From the NCBI GenBank assembly GCA_022828595.1, contig JAKGHH010000006.1, forward strand, positions 17,852,499-17,916,498: a stretch of 64,000 nt of DNA, given 5' to 3'. This DNA comes from Nelumbo lutea. Taxonomy: Eukaryota; Streptophyta; Magnoliopsida; Proteales; Nelumbonaceae. Shown piece after piece: positions 22,870 through 32,869 of the stretch. Under the pieces are notes generated by a model. The model searched no databases. It was not told the origin of the DNA and was given only the letters and a program-made list of their open reading frames with translations. Every line of letters begins with the position of its first letter. Position 1 is the first letter of the stretch. The translations under genes were made by a program, and so were the position numbers.

Positions 22870-23310
22870 AATACAGGACTACATCACTTAAGCTGAGATG
22901 CTAGTATGCTACTTCCCATTGAAAACACACAACTCACAATCTCTGTTTTTAAAAGAATATATATTTCTCTAGATCAAGTTCGTTATGAGTAGCATTGGAT
23001 TTATTCAGTTAAAAATCACATCGAATAAATCTAAATAAAAAATAAAAACCGAACCAAAACTGAATTATCAAAAAACTGAAATAATTAAAACCAAATTTTT
23101 TTGTTCAATTTTTTGTTATTTCAGTTAAATTAAAACTGAATTTCATTAATATATAACATATATATATATATATATAATGAAACTCAATTAATTTGATTAA
23201 CTTAATTTCTAATTCTAAAAACCAAAATTCTTTATTCAATTTTTCGGTTTTAGCCAAATAATGCTCACCCCTACCAGCCATGGGTAGTATAAGAGGATTC
23301 TCCAATGGTA
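22870..23310. other. Intergenic AT-rich DNA with a degraded repeat
   Basis: AAACCGAA and TTTTTCGGTTTT words around a (TA)n tract (23159-23178) suggest another decayed MITE; ends were not found. Confidence 0.4.
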
Positions 23311-23510
23311 TCTACCAGCAAACCAAATGACTCCAGCTGGCGTAGATATCCCGAAAAGCCATTTGGCAATTTATGTTGGAGTTGGACAGGCCTAGAAGAA
23401 GCGATTCATGGTTCTAATTTCTTATATGAACCATATCCTTCGTTCCAATGGGCGGTCTAACAATTCCATGTCAAAAAGATATGCCTTCATCGATCCCACA
23501 TCTCGTTTGA
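23311..23510 (+). pseudogene. SAUR pseudogene
   Basis: In frame from about 23313: QMTPAGVDIPKSHLAIYVGV, then GQA, a stop (TAG), KKRFMVLISYMNH, a frameshift to PSFQ, and then directly MGGL-type sequence ending GLTIPCQKD. The order matches the SAUR domain, but roughly 14-15 codons between the PSFQ and MGGL motifs (the AEEEFG region) are missing, and the tail after QKD is out of pattern. The wording (VDIPKSHLAIYVG) is not that of the intact SAUR at 20.7 kb, so it is a different subfamily member, not a recent duplicate. It is too short and broken to appear as an open frame. Confidence 0.88.
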
Positions 23511-24261
23511 ATGACTTATAAGATAATTAAGGTGAGGTGAACAGAAAAGGCAACTCAAAGAGTCTGGCCAAGAAGAAAGCCAGCATTGGAATTTTGTAAT
23601 CAGCAAATGGCCAATTCCTTGTACATGGTTTTATTTTTCAACAGTTGAGGAAAAAGAACTATATCCTTCTCTTTCCTCATGATGCATTTTAAGGTTCAGA
23701 GATAGGAACCAAAATGAGAATTGAAATCAGTTGACATGGGATTTCATTAATTCCTATAAGGGAGAGGGTGAGAGAATGTCACTACACCAGGAACGGGAAT
23801 GGAATTCCAATTCCACCCAACTAAATAATTGGGATCAGAATGGTCCATTCAAATTTCGATTCCAAACCCCTATTCCTATAAACCAAACGGGCTTTAAATC
23901 TCTTCTTTCCTCTTGATTTGATTCAGCCTCTCAATTTTGTTGAATGTATTTGAGGAATACGACTAGAATTAATTGTGAGACTGGATTAAACTAATGTGCT
24001 GGTCAGCAATGGAAATTAACTAGTAAATCGACAAATTAAAGATGTTTATATATTTATGTATATGAAAATTATGTTACAAAATTTTTAACCTGCTATTGCC
24101 TCAAACGTCAAACCTGCAGGATCCATTATACAAATTAAAGAGAAATGCTAAGAAAAAGAATTCTTTTTCTTGTGCATGAATCAATTTTGACAACTGGCAA
24201 ATCAGTTTTTATTGGTCAAAACTCTTTCAAATACCATTTCTTTTCCACATCATAGATTTTC
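23511..24261. other. Intergenic DNA, no gene recognised
   Basis: The frame at 23731-23916 ends in a MITE-like CCAAACGGGCTTTAA phrase and has no protein similarity I know. Confidence 0.5.
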
Positions 24262-25575
24262 CCATATTATTATTAAAAGTGTAAATGAGAGTATGGATTT
24301 TTTATTTAATTAAAATACCTCAGTTTTTTAATTTAGTTCATCTTTAATAACAAGGACAGAACTGTAATTTGAACCACTGTTCTCTTTGTTCAAATCCCTC
24401 TCATTCAGTCTTATATTTAAGGTATAACTGTCATTAGCATTCATATTCTTGACTAAAATACCCTTATTTTTTAATTGTTCATTTTCTAATTATGAGGGCA
24501 CAAAATGTAATTTGAATTACTACATTTCTTCTTTTTCAATTCCCTCACATTAAGTCTTATATTTAGGGTATTAAGTTTCATTCTTTCATTGAATCATATA
24601 TTTAATGATATAGGATACTCAAATACTTTTAATGATATAAAATACACACTTTTTAAATTGACCCAAATACAGAACCATTCTTCCATCCTAGTCGCAAGTA
24701 AGCAATTCAATCATCAGAGTCAAAAGGATCATTCCATGATACACATCTCTAATGCTTTATATTAATCATATTAAAGAAAAATAAGTATGATAAATAGTAA
24801 ACTATATTTACTGATATTCGAATAAAATATAAATTTCAAACCAGCTATCCAAAAATAAAAATTATTCGTGGTGGCAGGTCAATAATTCACCCTTTTGATT
24901 CAAATGTGTCAACCCTTGATATCATAATTAAATAAAAATGAAAAATAAAATAAAAAATACAAAACATTATGCAATAATACAGAAATTTTGTAAAAAAAAA
25001 CATTTATGCACTTATCTAATATTTTGTATTAATCATATTAAAGAAAAATAAGTGTGATAAATAATAGTTGTTTTATTGAAATTGAAAATCTAATATAAAA
25101 TTTAAAATAAACCCAAAAATGAATTTGTTTTCCTAATGGTGGGTTAATAACTCAACCTTCTGGGTCATATGTATCAACCATTGGTCTCCTAATTAAATAA
25201 TAAAAAATAAAATAGTTAAAAATGAAAAATAAAAAATAAAATACAACTAGAGACTCTATCAAAAACAATTCAACCTTTTGGGTCAAATGCGCCAACCCTT
25301 GTTGTCATAATTAAATAATAATAAAAATTAAAAAATGTATGAAAACACAAAATATAAAAAATTACAAAAATAATTTGTAAAAAATATTTGAGCACATCTC
25401 TAATATCATATATTCGTTATATTAAAAAAAAATAAGTATGACAAATAAGAATAATTTTTATAGACATAAAAGTATAACAAGTTTTAAAAAATTTGGAAAC
25501 ATATTATTTACTAATATCATCATCAAAATATACTATATGCAAAGCACATAAACACTTATTAGTTGTAATAGTATA
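24262..25575. mobile_element. AT-rich non-autonomous element, second copy of the 14-kb family
   Basis: Starts TATTATTATTAAAAGTGTAA and ends with ACTATATGCAAAGCACATAA followed by ACACTTATTAGTTGTAATAG. Inside are three degenerate modules (about 24.87, 25.14 and 25.27 kb) with (A/C)TTTTGGGTCA(A/T)ATG, CAACC(C/A)TTG and TAATTAAATAA. The last 60 bp match 14650-14705. The class is not resolved. Confidence 0.5.
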
Positions 25576-26034
25576 GATGAAAGTAGTGATAAAGTGGATG
25601 AACCATGCAAATAATCTTGAGTCCAATTTGTAGCCCTCAAGAAATTAATCAGGTAACTCACCATCTTTTCTTACCATGGATCAAAATACATCTAATGATC
25701 TTCAATAATTTATTCTATTGATTTCATAATAGAAACAAAATAGCTAAGTGCTTTAATCAAATGAAAAGAGATTTAATTTCCCTCAATTAGAGGTAGTAGC
25801 TTGTAAAACATGGGATATTGATATATAACTATATAAGATCCTCTCCCAATATTTGTTTTAATTAGAACAAGTCCATAATTTTTATCTTCATTATTTTTTG
25901 TTTGTCACCAGATACTACCATTATGATATGAATATATGAGTTTTTCTATTTGAAGTCTAGCAGCTGATATTAGGACCCAAGACCATATATGTAGCTAACA
26001 ATAGGCCAAGAGAATATGATAGACAATGCTTTTG

Positions 26035-27044
26035 AGTAGCAGTGGCAATTGGGCAGGTTGGGTTGGATTTGGTTTGGGTTGAACTTCAACCCAACCCATT
26101 AATGACCCAGTTATATAAAATTAAATGGGTTGGGTTCAACCCAAACCCGTTTTAACCCAATCCAATCCGCCCAAACTAATAAATCTTATATTTATATACT
26201 TAAAACAAAAAACTAACTCCCTCTTAAAAAATAAGTTGGTCATAGCTTGGTGGTAATAGTAATTGCTATTTACACAAGTGGTGAATGGCTCAAATCACAT
26301 TACATAAATGTTATTTTTACACAAGTGGCGAAGCCATTTGACTATGTTCGGGTTTCGGGCTTGACCGAACCACTTAGGTTCAAACCGATCAGACCAACTT
26401 AAACTATCTAATTGGATTGTCTTCAAGCTAATCACATCAAGGGTGGTTGAACCGTTTAGATCTGGATCAGTCCAATTGGACTAGATCAAACCGGTTCAAT
26501 CAATGGTGGATTGACTTGGACTGGTCCATATAGGTTTGTGCATGGGTTTGAGACCGAACTGACTGGCCCAAAGCGGGTCAAGAGAAGTAAATTGGACCCA
26601 TCCAGATTCAGGTCAGGTTGTGCAAATATGAGACAAACCATCCCATTGGACCCATTTTCATATTCGAGTTGACCCAGATCGACCTGTCATGGGGTGAGTC
26701 AGGTTCAGATTGGTCTGATCAACCCAAACAAACCAAACCAAAGTGATCAGGTTGAGCTCAAGTTGATTTGGATTTATGTCAATTTGAGTGAAGTGTGTTG
26801 ATTCCAAACAAAACTAATTTTAGTCAATAATTAATAGAAAACTAATGTATTAATTATAAATTATTTCATTCAAATGAAGAAAATTAAAAAAAGGCTAAGG
26901 AATTAATACTTATATCTTTAGTGGTTAACCCAATGATTATCCACAACCCAACCTATTTAAATTGACCCAATGGGTGATCGACCCATTTCCAACCCACCAA
27001 GTAAAAGGATGGGTTGGGTGGGTTCAGCACGTTATTGCCACCCT
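26035..27044. mobile_element. hAT-type MITE with perfect 8-bp TSD
   Basis: TGCTTTTG at 26027-26034 recurs exactly at 27045-27052. Inner ends are AGTAGCAGTGGCAATTGGGC and CGTTATTGCCACCCT, an inverted pair around GTGGCAAT. The 1.0-kb interior is made of GGTTGGGTT/AACCCAACC and GACCGAACC words with AT-rich patches. Confidence 0.85.
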
Positions 27045-27170
27045 TGCTTTTGTGGAGAAAAAGTATGCTTATCTAGAGTTTCATTGAACCTCTCTCCATG
27101 TTTCTTATCTACATCTACCAATTCACTACTTCTCAAGGTCACAATACCGCAAACGTTACCACTCCACAAG

Positions 27171-27611
27171 TAGGGGTGGAAACGAATTGAGCTTTTCATG
27201 AGCTATTCGAGCTGGGCTCATGAAAAGCTTGATTCAGCTCGGTTTAAGCCAAGCTTGAGCCTAATACATAGGTTTGTTTGCTAATCAAGCCAAGCTCGAT
27301 TCTAGTGAAACAAAAACAATTTTTATATGTATATTTTTTTTATTTTTTATATGTATAATAATATATATTATATAATATTTTATATATGTATGATAATAAA
27401 TAACTTTTATAATTCTTAACTTTTGTATGTAAAATAAAAATATATATTTTTATACATATAATCTTTATTTTTTATAGGAAACTTAGCTCATAATCAAACT
27501 CGAACTTGTGAGCTTTTGAGCCGAGTCGAATCAACTCAAACCTGGCATTATTTTGACAAACCATCTCGAATAACCAGGTATTCAGCTCAGCTTGACTCAA
27601 ATCCACCCCTA
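27171..27611. mobile_element. hAT-type MITE with perfect 8-bp TSD
   Basis: TCCACAAG at 27163-27170 recurs at 27612-27619. The element starts TAGGGGTGGAAACGAATTG and ends AAATCCACCCCTA. It is the clearest member of the family that includes 10449-10862 and 18771-19778 (GAGCT(A/C)TTCGAGC, GGCTCATGAAAAGCT). Confidence 0.92.
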
Positions 27612-27712
27612 TCCACAAGTGTCGACAATAAGTTGAGATCTCTTAGTAACCGCATGCGATCAAAGGACATCGTAAGGGATCTATTTCCAAGCAACAACAA
27701 CCATGACATCAG

Positions 27713-28152
27713 TGAACCAGATTTCCTGCCCACTATTCTCTACCGGTCGTGAATTGCAGCCACATATCGCCATATGTCTAGATGCAATTCATGATAGGTA
27801 TTGAGTAGAGTGTAGGTAAAAAAAGTAGAAAATCTAAGTTCTAACACAAACCGGATTTCCTGCCCATTACTCTTTACCCACACTCTACCCGTCGGGAATT
27901 GTAACCACACATTGCGATCTTGAATTTGAATTATAAGATGTGTGGCTGCTATTCACAGCGGGTAGAGTGTGGGAAAAAAAGTGAGTACAAAATCTAGGAT
28001 TTGACACAAACCAGATTTCTTACCCATTACTCTCTACTACACTTTACCCGCGGAGAATTACAGCCACACATTGCCATCTCGAATTGTGAGATATGTGGCT
28101 GCAATTTACAAAGGGTAAGGTGTACAAGTGAATGAAATCTGGGTTCTGACAT
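27713..28152. mobile_element. Three head-to-tail palindromic MITEs
   Basis: Units of about 132, 160 and 148 bp (27713-27844, 27845-28004, 28005-28152). Each is an imperfect hairpin: it opens AACC(A/G)GATTTC(C/T)T, closes AAATCT(A/G)(A/G)G, and inside the second unit CCCACACTCTACCCG pairs exactly with CGGGTAGAGTGTGGG and CCACACAT with ATGTGTGG. No DNA separates the units, so each junction is itself a palindrome. Confidence 0.8.
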
Positions 28153-28533
28153 CAGACCAAAACAATCAATATCTGAAGAAGATTCTTGACCAGTCCTCAT
28201 AATCCAACAAACAGTGCTTGCTCATCTAATTCATAAATTAAGCACGATCAGACCCAGAGATCCATAATTAGAAGCTGCCAAGAGGTACAGGACATATTAG
28301 TTGACTAGTTGTTTATACCGAGTACTGATGTTCACATTGGATAAAGCATGAAACATTTTGTTTTTTTAACTTCCCTTGTTGCTTGGTTGCAAGTGTATTG
28401 ACAAGGGAGCCGAGGGGGATTATAACTTACAAGGTACACAATGATCCATATAATGGCGCTCCCCAAACAACCAAATTTATGATACGGGACTCATTATTTG
28501 TCTCCCTCACCCACAATTACATCATGTTCTTCA

Positions 28534-28779
28534 GGTTGTGTTTGGCTGCAATGCAAACAAATTTGCATTGATGCAAAATTATGGCAGTGCGAATGATTTG
28601 AGTATAAACTCTGACCTATTTTTCTTTTAAATTTAAGTTTATTTTGTTTGATTGCAGTACAAATGATGTAAATTAAAACATAAAACAGAATAAAGTAAAA
28701 CCCAAAATAAAGTTAAATCAAAATTTGCACTCCCATGCATTTGTACTAATCAAATAAAATTACACAACCAAACGCAGCC
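28534..28779. mobile_element. Tourist/Harbinger-like MITE, copy B
   Basis: Left end GGTTGTGTTTGGCTGC, right end ACAACCAAACGCAGCC. Shares its interior with 19914-20179 in inverted orientation. Flanking trinucleotides are TCA and TAA, one change from a TTA/TAA-type duplication. Confidence 0.75.
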
Positions 28780-28924
28780 TAAAGTAAGGCCATGGAAGTA
28801 AATAAAAGAACAAACATTCAAAACCCATTGCAGACTAAGTTTTGCCATGGTAATTCTGGTGGGAGGAGGTGATTTGCTTTGAAATGCTTACGGAAGTCTA
28901 CTATTTGCCTTTCATAGATTTTAT

Positions 28925-29102
28925 GGTACTAGTAATTAAGCATGTGCGTTGCACGTATGACAATTTTTTTCATATTAATTACTTGAATTCTAGATATATC
29001 ATAGTTAAGATATAAATTGAAAATTAATAAAAGAAACAATATGACTAAAAATAAACTTAAATACTTGCACTAAATGTGCACATGTAAAAATTTTAAATTA
29101 CA

Positions 29103-29177
<75 letters not shown>

Positions 29178-30350
29178 TTGTGTTCCATTTATGTCTTAAA
29201 TAAAAATAATTTTTATTTTAACAATTATTTTTATTTAATATGATGATTCTATAACATTAGAAATGCTTCAAAATGTCTTTGACAAAACTCTGTACTTTTA
29301 TTTTTTGTGTTCTATAGTTTTTTAAATATTTATTATTCAATTATGACATTATGAATTTCTTTGAAAAGTTGGATCATTGACCCATCATTTAGATAAGAAA
29401 ATAGTTTTGCTTTCGAATCAATTTTAAATTATATATTCCGTTTACATTATATAAATAAGATTTATTTATCACACTTAATTTTTTGTTGACATAATTAATA
29501 TATAATTTTTTTAAATATTCTTTTGATTACTCGTACTATTTTATTACTTTTTAAATATATATTATTTAACTATCATATCATTGATTAATCCATTTAACTT
29601 TAACCACTAATCCGTGACCCAAAAGAAAAGTTTGATTTCTAGGTTGACATTAAATTTTGTATTACATTTCCATTGTTAATAAAATTATAGCTTATGTATA
29701 ATATTTATTTTTCTTCAATATAATGAATGTATAATATTATAGATGTACCCAATATTTTATTTTTTTATAAAGATATAACATTATATCTTATGTATAACAT
29801 TTATTTTTGTGATTCTTTGTATTTTCTATTTTTTAAAATTTTATCATTTAACTATAACATCATTTCATTTCTAGGCTGATTTTAATTTTGGCATTCAATT
29901 TTCATCATTTATAAAAATACTTCTTACATTTCATATTTATTTTTTTCAATCTAATGAATATACAATATTAGTGACGTGTCCAATTCTTTTTATTTCTTTT
30001 GTATTATATATTGTATATATTTTATTTTTTCTTATTTGATTATGACATTGTTTATTATAGCATTTGATCCCAAATGGTTGAATTATTTACCCACCACCAA
30101 AAGGGAAGAAAGTGGTTTTGTTTTCAAATTATTTTTCAAATTATTTATTTTTTATTATTAAAAATAATATTATGGATTTAATTAGTAAAATTTAATAATG
30201 ATAAAAATGTATCTTAAATATAGGATTTAATAAGAGAATATAGCTTAGAAATGAGATTTAATGAGAAATAATAGGAAATTAGTTTTACTTCCAATTGGTT
30301 TTAAATTTTACATTCCATTTCCATCATTAATAAAAATCATTTCTTATTTA
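28925..30350. repeat. AT-rich repeat region with Helitron-like palindrome and (TTA)n
   Basis: Near the left edge is AAGCATGTGCGTTGCACGTA (28939-28958), a phrase typical of plant Helitron ends. Modules such as TTTGATCCA/GACCCAAAAG and ATAATATTATAGATGTACCC resemble, in inverse orientation, those at 24.3-25.6 kb. A 74-bp (TTA)n tract lies at about 29104-29177. No right boundary was found. Confidence 0.45.
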
Positions 30351-30354
30351 TCAT

Positions 30355-30980
30355 CAATGTTTTCAACATATTGTTGACTTGGCCAGTTGAACCGTTCGAA
30401 TCATCACTCGGCCTTGATCCTAGGTTTGGGTTCTATCAAACCCCCCCCCCCCCCATTTAGTTAAAAATCATCTAACCCGAGTGGTTCAACCATTGCCCCA
30501 TTCGACCCAATAACTAAGTTATAGGTTGCACATTTAATTATGTGCAAACTTTTGGAAACCATAACTTTGTACTCCGATGTTTGATTGGGGTTACTTTTTT
30601 TATTTTGAATAACTTTTCAAGATCTATATGTCCCAAGGGCCTTAGGTGCTTTACCTTGCTCTTTTCACGAAAAAAAAAACCATTTTTTGGCCCCAAATTG
30701 AAATTTTAATATTTTCATAAATAAAAAATTAAAATTTGAATTAAAAAACATAAATAAATATAACATAATACATATATTATATATCATAAAACATATTTAT
30801 ACAATATATGTAAAACATAATTATACTATTTATTAATAAAATATGTATTTTTACATACACAATGTTGATATAGAGTGATTTGACTCGTTTGACCTTGATT
30901 GTCAAATCGATGACCTGTGACCTATGACCCGAAGGCAAAAGCGGGTCAGCCTCCGAGTCAGTTTTTAAAACAATGTTTAT
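30355..30980. repeat. Dispersed 'AACCGTTCGGT' repeat, copy 3
   Basis: Runs from CAATGTTTTCAACATATTG to TCAGTTTTTAAAACAATG, with GTTGAACCGTTCGAATC, a poly-C run at about 30440, GTGACCTATGACCC and CGGGTCAG. The ends form an inverted CAATGTTTT...AAAACAATG pair. Confidence 0.5.
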
Positions 30981-31461
30981 CATACTGATTATTGTTTAAT
31001 AGGTCAAATATATGATGTTAAAAACATTTCCATTTTTTTAATTTCTATATTTTGCATTTTATATATTTTTTAATTTTATTATTTAATTGTAACAACATGA
31101 ATTGACCCATTTGACCAAAATGGTTTAATTTCTTACCACCACCTAGATGAAAACACTTTTTTTTCCACGTAGATATTAAAAAGTATAAGTTTTTATGTTA
31201 TTGAAATTATTAATTTATTATGTATGGATTTAACTATAGAATTTAATGATGAGAAAAAAATAAAAAAGCCTTAAATATATGATTCAATGAAGGTGAATGC
31301 AAATTAATATCTTAAATGTTGGATTTAATAAGAGAGAATTGAATGCATTAAATATCTTAAAATTACCTCTTTTCAACTCATTTAATACTAATAACCAATT
31401 ACCCTATTTGCCCTCATTTTTTATCAATAAATTTATTGCCTAAAGGTATTGATGACAAGAG

Positions 31462-31633
31462 TAGGAGTGCAAGTCGGGCGGGTGGGACGGGTTTATGGTC
31501 TACCTGGGCCCGATCCTAAAATTTGGGCTTAAGGCCCAAGACCAACCCAATGACCAAAAATCCAAGCCTGGCCCATGTAAAATTTCGAGTTGGGTCAGTT
31601 CGGACTAAGATTGGCGCCCAAGTTGCACCCCTA
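31462..31633. mobile_element. Short hAT-type MITE
   Basis: 172 bp from TAGGAGTGCAAGTCGGGCGG to AAGTTGCACCCCTA. Flanks GACAAGAG and GATAGGAG match at six of eight positions. Confidence 0.75.
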
Positions 31634-32347
31634 GATAGGAGTTCCCAATTAGCCTATGAAAGAAATTCTCAAATTCCTAAGAGATCTGACCTTATTTGAA
31701 GATAATTTCGGTTTACATGTCTTAAAAGTGTTTGGTTTTCTGTCTGTAATCCGTCTTTTTTTTTTTTTTTTTTGGCTTATGTAATGTTTTGCTTTTTCTT
31801 GGGTGGGCTTGAGATGCTGAGAGAGAGCTTTGTATGCTCGGGCTTTGGAGCAAGGCAGACAATAGCCAACCCTGTATCATTCAATTTTACAGAACTTTAA
31901 TAGTGACGGCCCTCTATCTAGAGTATAGTTTGGGGTTATAAAAATGCTTATTTTTATATAAGATGCAAATAAAATATGTTAGGACATATAAAGTAAATGT
32001 AATCTACATTAATTCTTCAAATTTCAAATCTTTTTTACTTATATAGCATGTGCTATGTATGTGTGCAATCAAGTTTTAACCATATATAATGTATGGTCTG
32101 CATTTAACTTTTATGACCTGCACAAAACCCACAGCAAGTTCAACAATTGGTTTCTTAGAAAACAAAAAAAATACAAAAGGACTACTACCACTAGTAGCCA
32201 TGCTTCTTTGGTTTCTCTCTCTCTCTCTCTCTCACAGACACACAAACACACACGAGCAGTTTCTTCAGGTCTTGAGCTCATTAGGGGGGATATTTCCCAA
32301 TATGTATGATTTCATTTTTCAAACATATGACCTGAATGATCACTTTA
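31634..32347. other. Intergenic DNA, no gene recognised
   Basis: Holds a poly-T run (about 31757-31773) and a short (TC)n tract (about 32215-32233). The frames at 32055-32364 cover the TC/CA-rich tract and are not supported. Confidence 0.5.
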
Positions 32348-32476
32348 GGTTGTGTTTGGTTTGAAGGAAAAACTAGGGAAAGGAAGGGAAATGTATGGAA
32401 ACCTTTACAAACCTTGTATAGGTTTCCCTATGTTTCCCTTCCTTTCCCTACCTTTTCCTTCAAACCAAACATAGCC
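32348..32476. mobile_element. Tourist-like foldback MITE with TTA duplication
   Basis: 129 bp, flanked by TTA on both sides (32345-32347 and 32477-32479). The left arm GGTTGTGTTTGGTTTGAAGG pairs with CCTTCAAACCAAACATAGCC at the right. The arms continue almost to the centre (AGGGAAAGGAAGGGAAA against TTTCCCTTCCTTTCCCT), leaving a loop of about 20 bases. The last base lies about 270 bp beyond the ATP sulfurylase stop codon, so it may be inside or next to that gene's 3' UTR. Confidence 0.92.
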
Positions 32477-32746
32477 TTAGGGTTTACTGATTCTTTTGCA
32501 AGATGCATTAACACATAAATAAATCATACAAATGGCAAAATACTAAATCCCACGTCAAAATTCAATACTCAAGAGACAAAGCAAAGAAGCATATTAGTAC
32601 ACTTATTTTTGCTCAATTTGAATAGATCAGATGATAATAATGAAATATATCGATGCTCTATTATAGACCCTAGAGTAATTTCATAATCATTCCCTCTGCT
32701 GCTCCCCCTCAACCTGATTCCAGAAATTCTGGTTTCAAATGTATAT

Positions 32747-32869
32747 CTAAGAAGACAATAGAGTCTCTTCAACTTGCAAACTCTCATAATATTTCACTAG
32801 GACTTGCCATCCCCCGGGGCACATAAACCCATCAGGTGGGTTCTCTCCATTTCTTGCATAAGTCCGCAT
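32747..32869 (-). CDS. APS: APS exon 5
   Basis: Acceptor TTTTCTGTTGTAG. Encodes [20 protein letters not shown] and the C-terminal [15 protein letters not shown], ending at TAG (32747-32749). Confidence 0.96.
   Translation of the reverse strand: MRTYARNGENPPDGFMCPGGWQVLVKYYESLQVEETLLSS

Noticed and set aside
32055..32364. Two overlapping frames of 84 and 91 codons
   Set aside because: They cross a TC/CA-rich tract and run into a MITE; no similarity or splice support.
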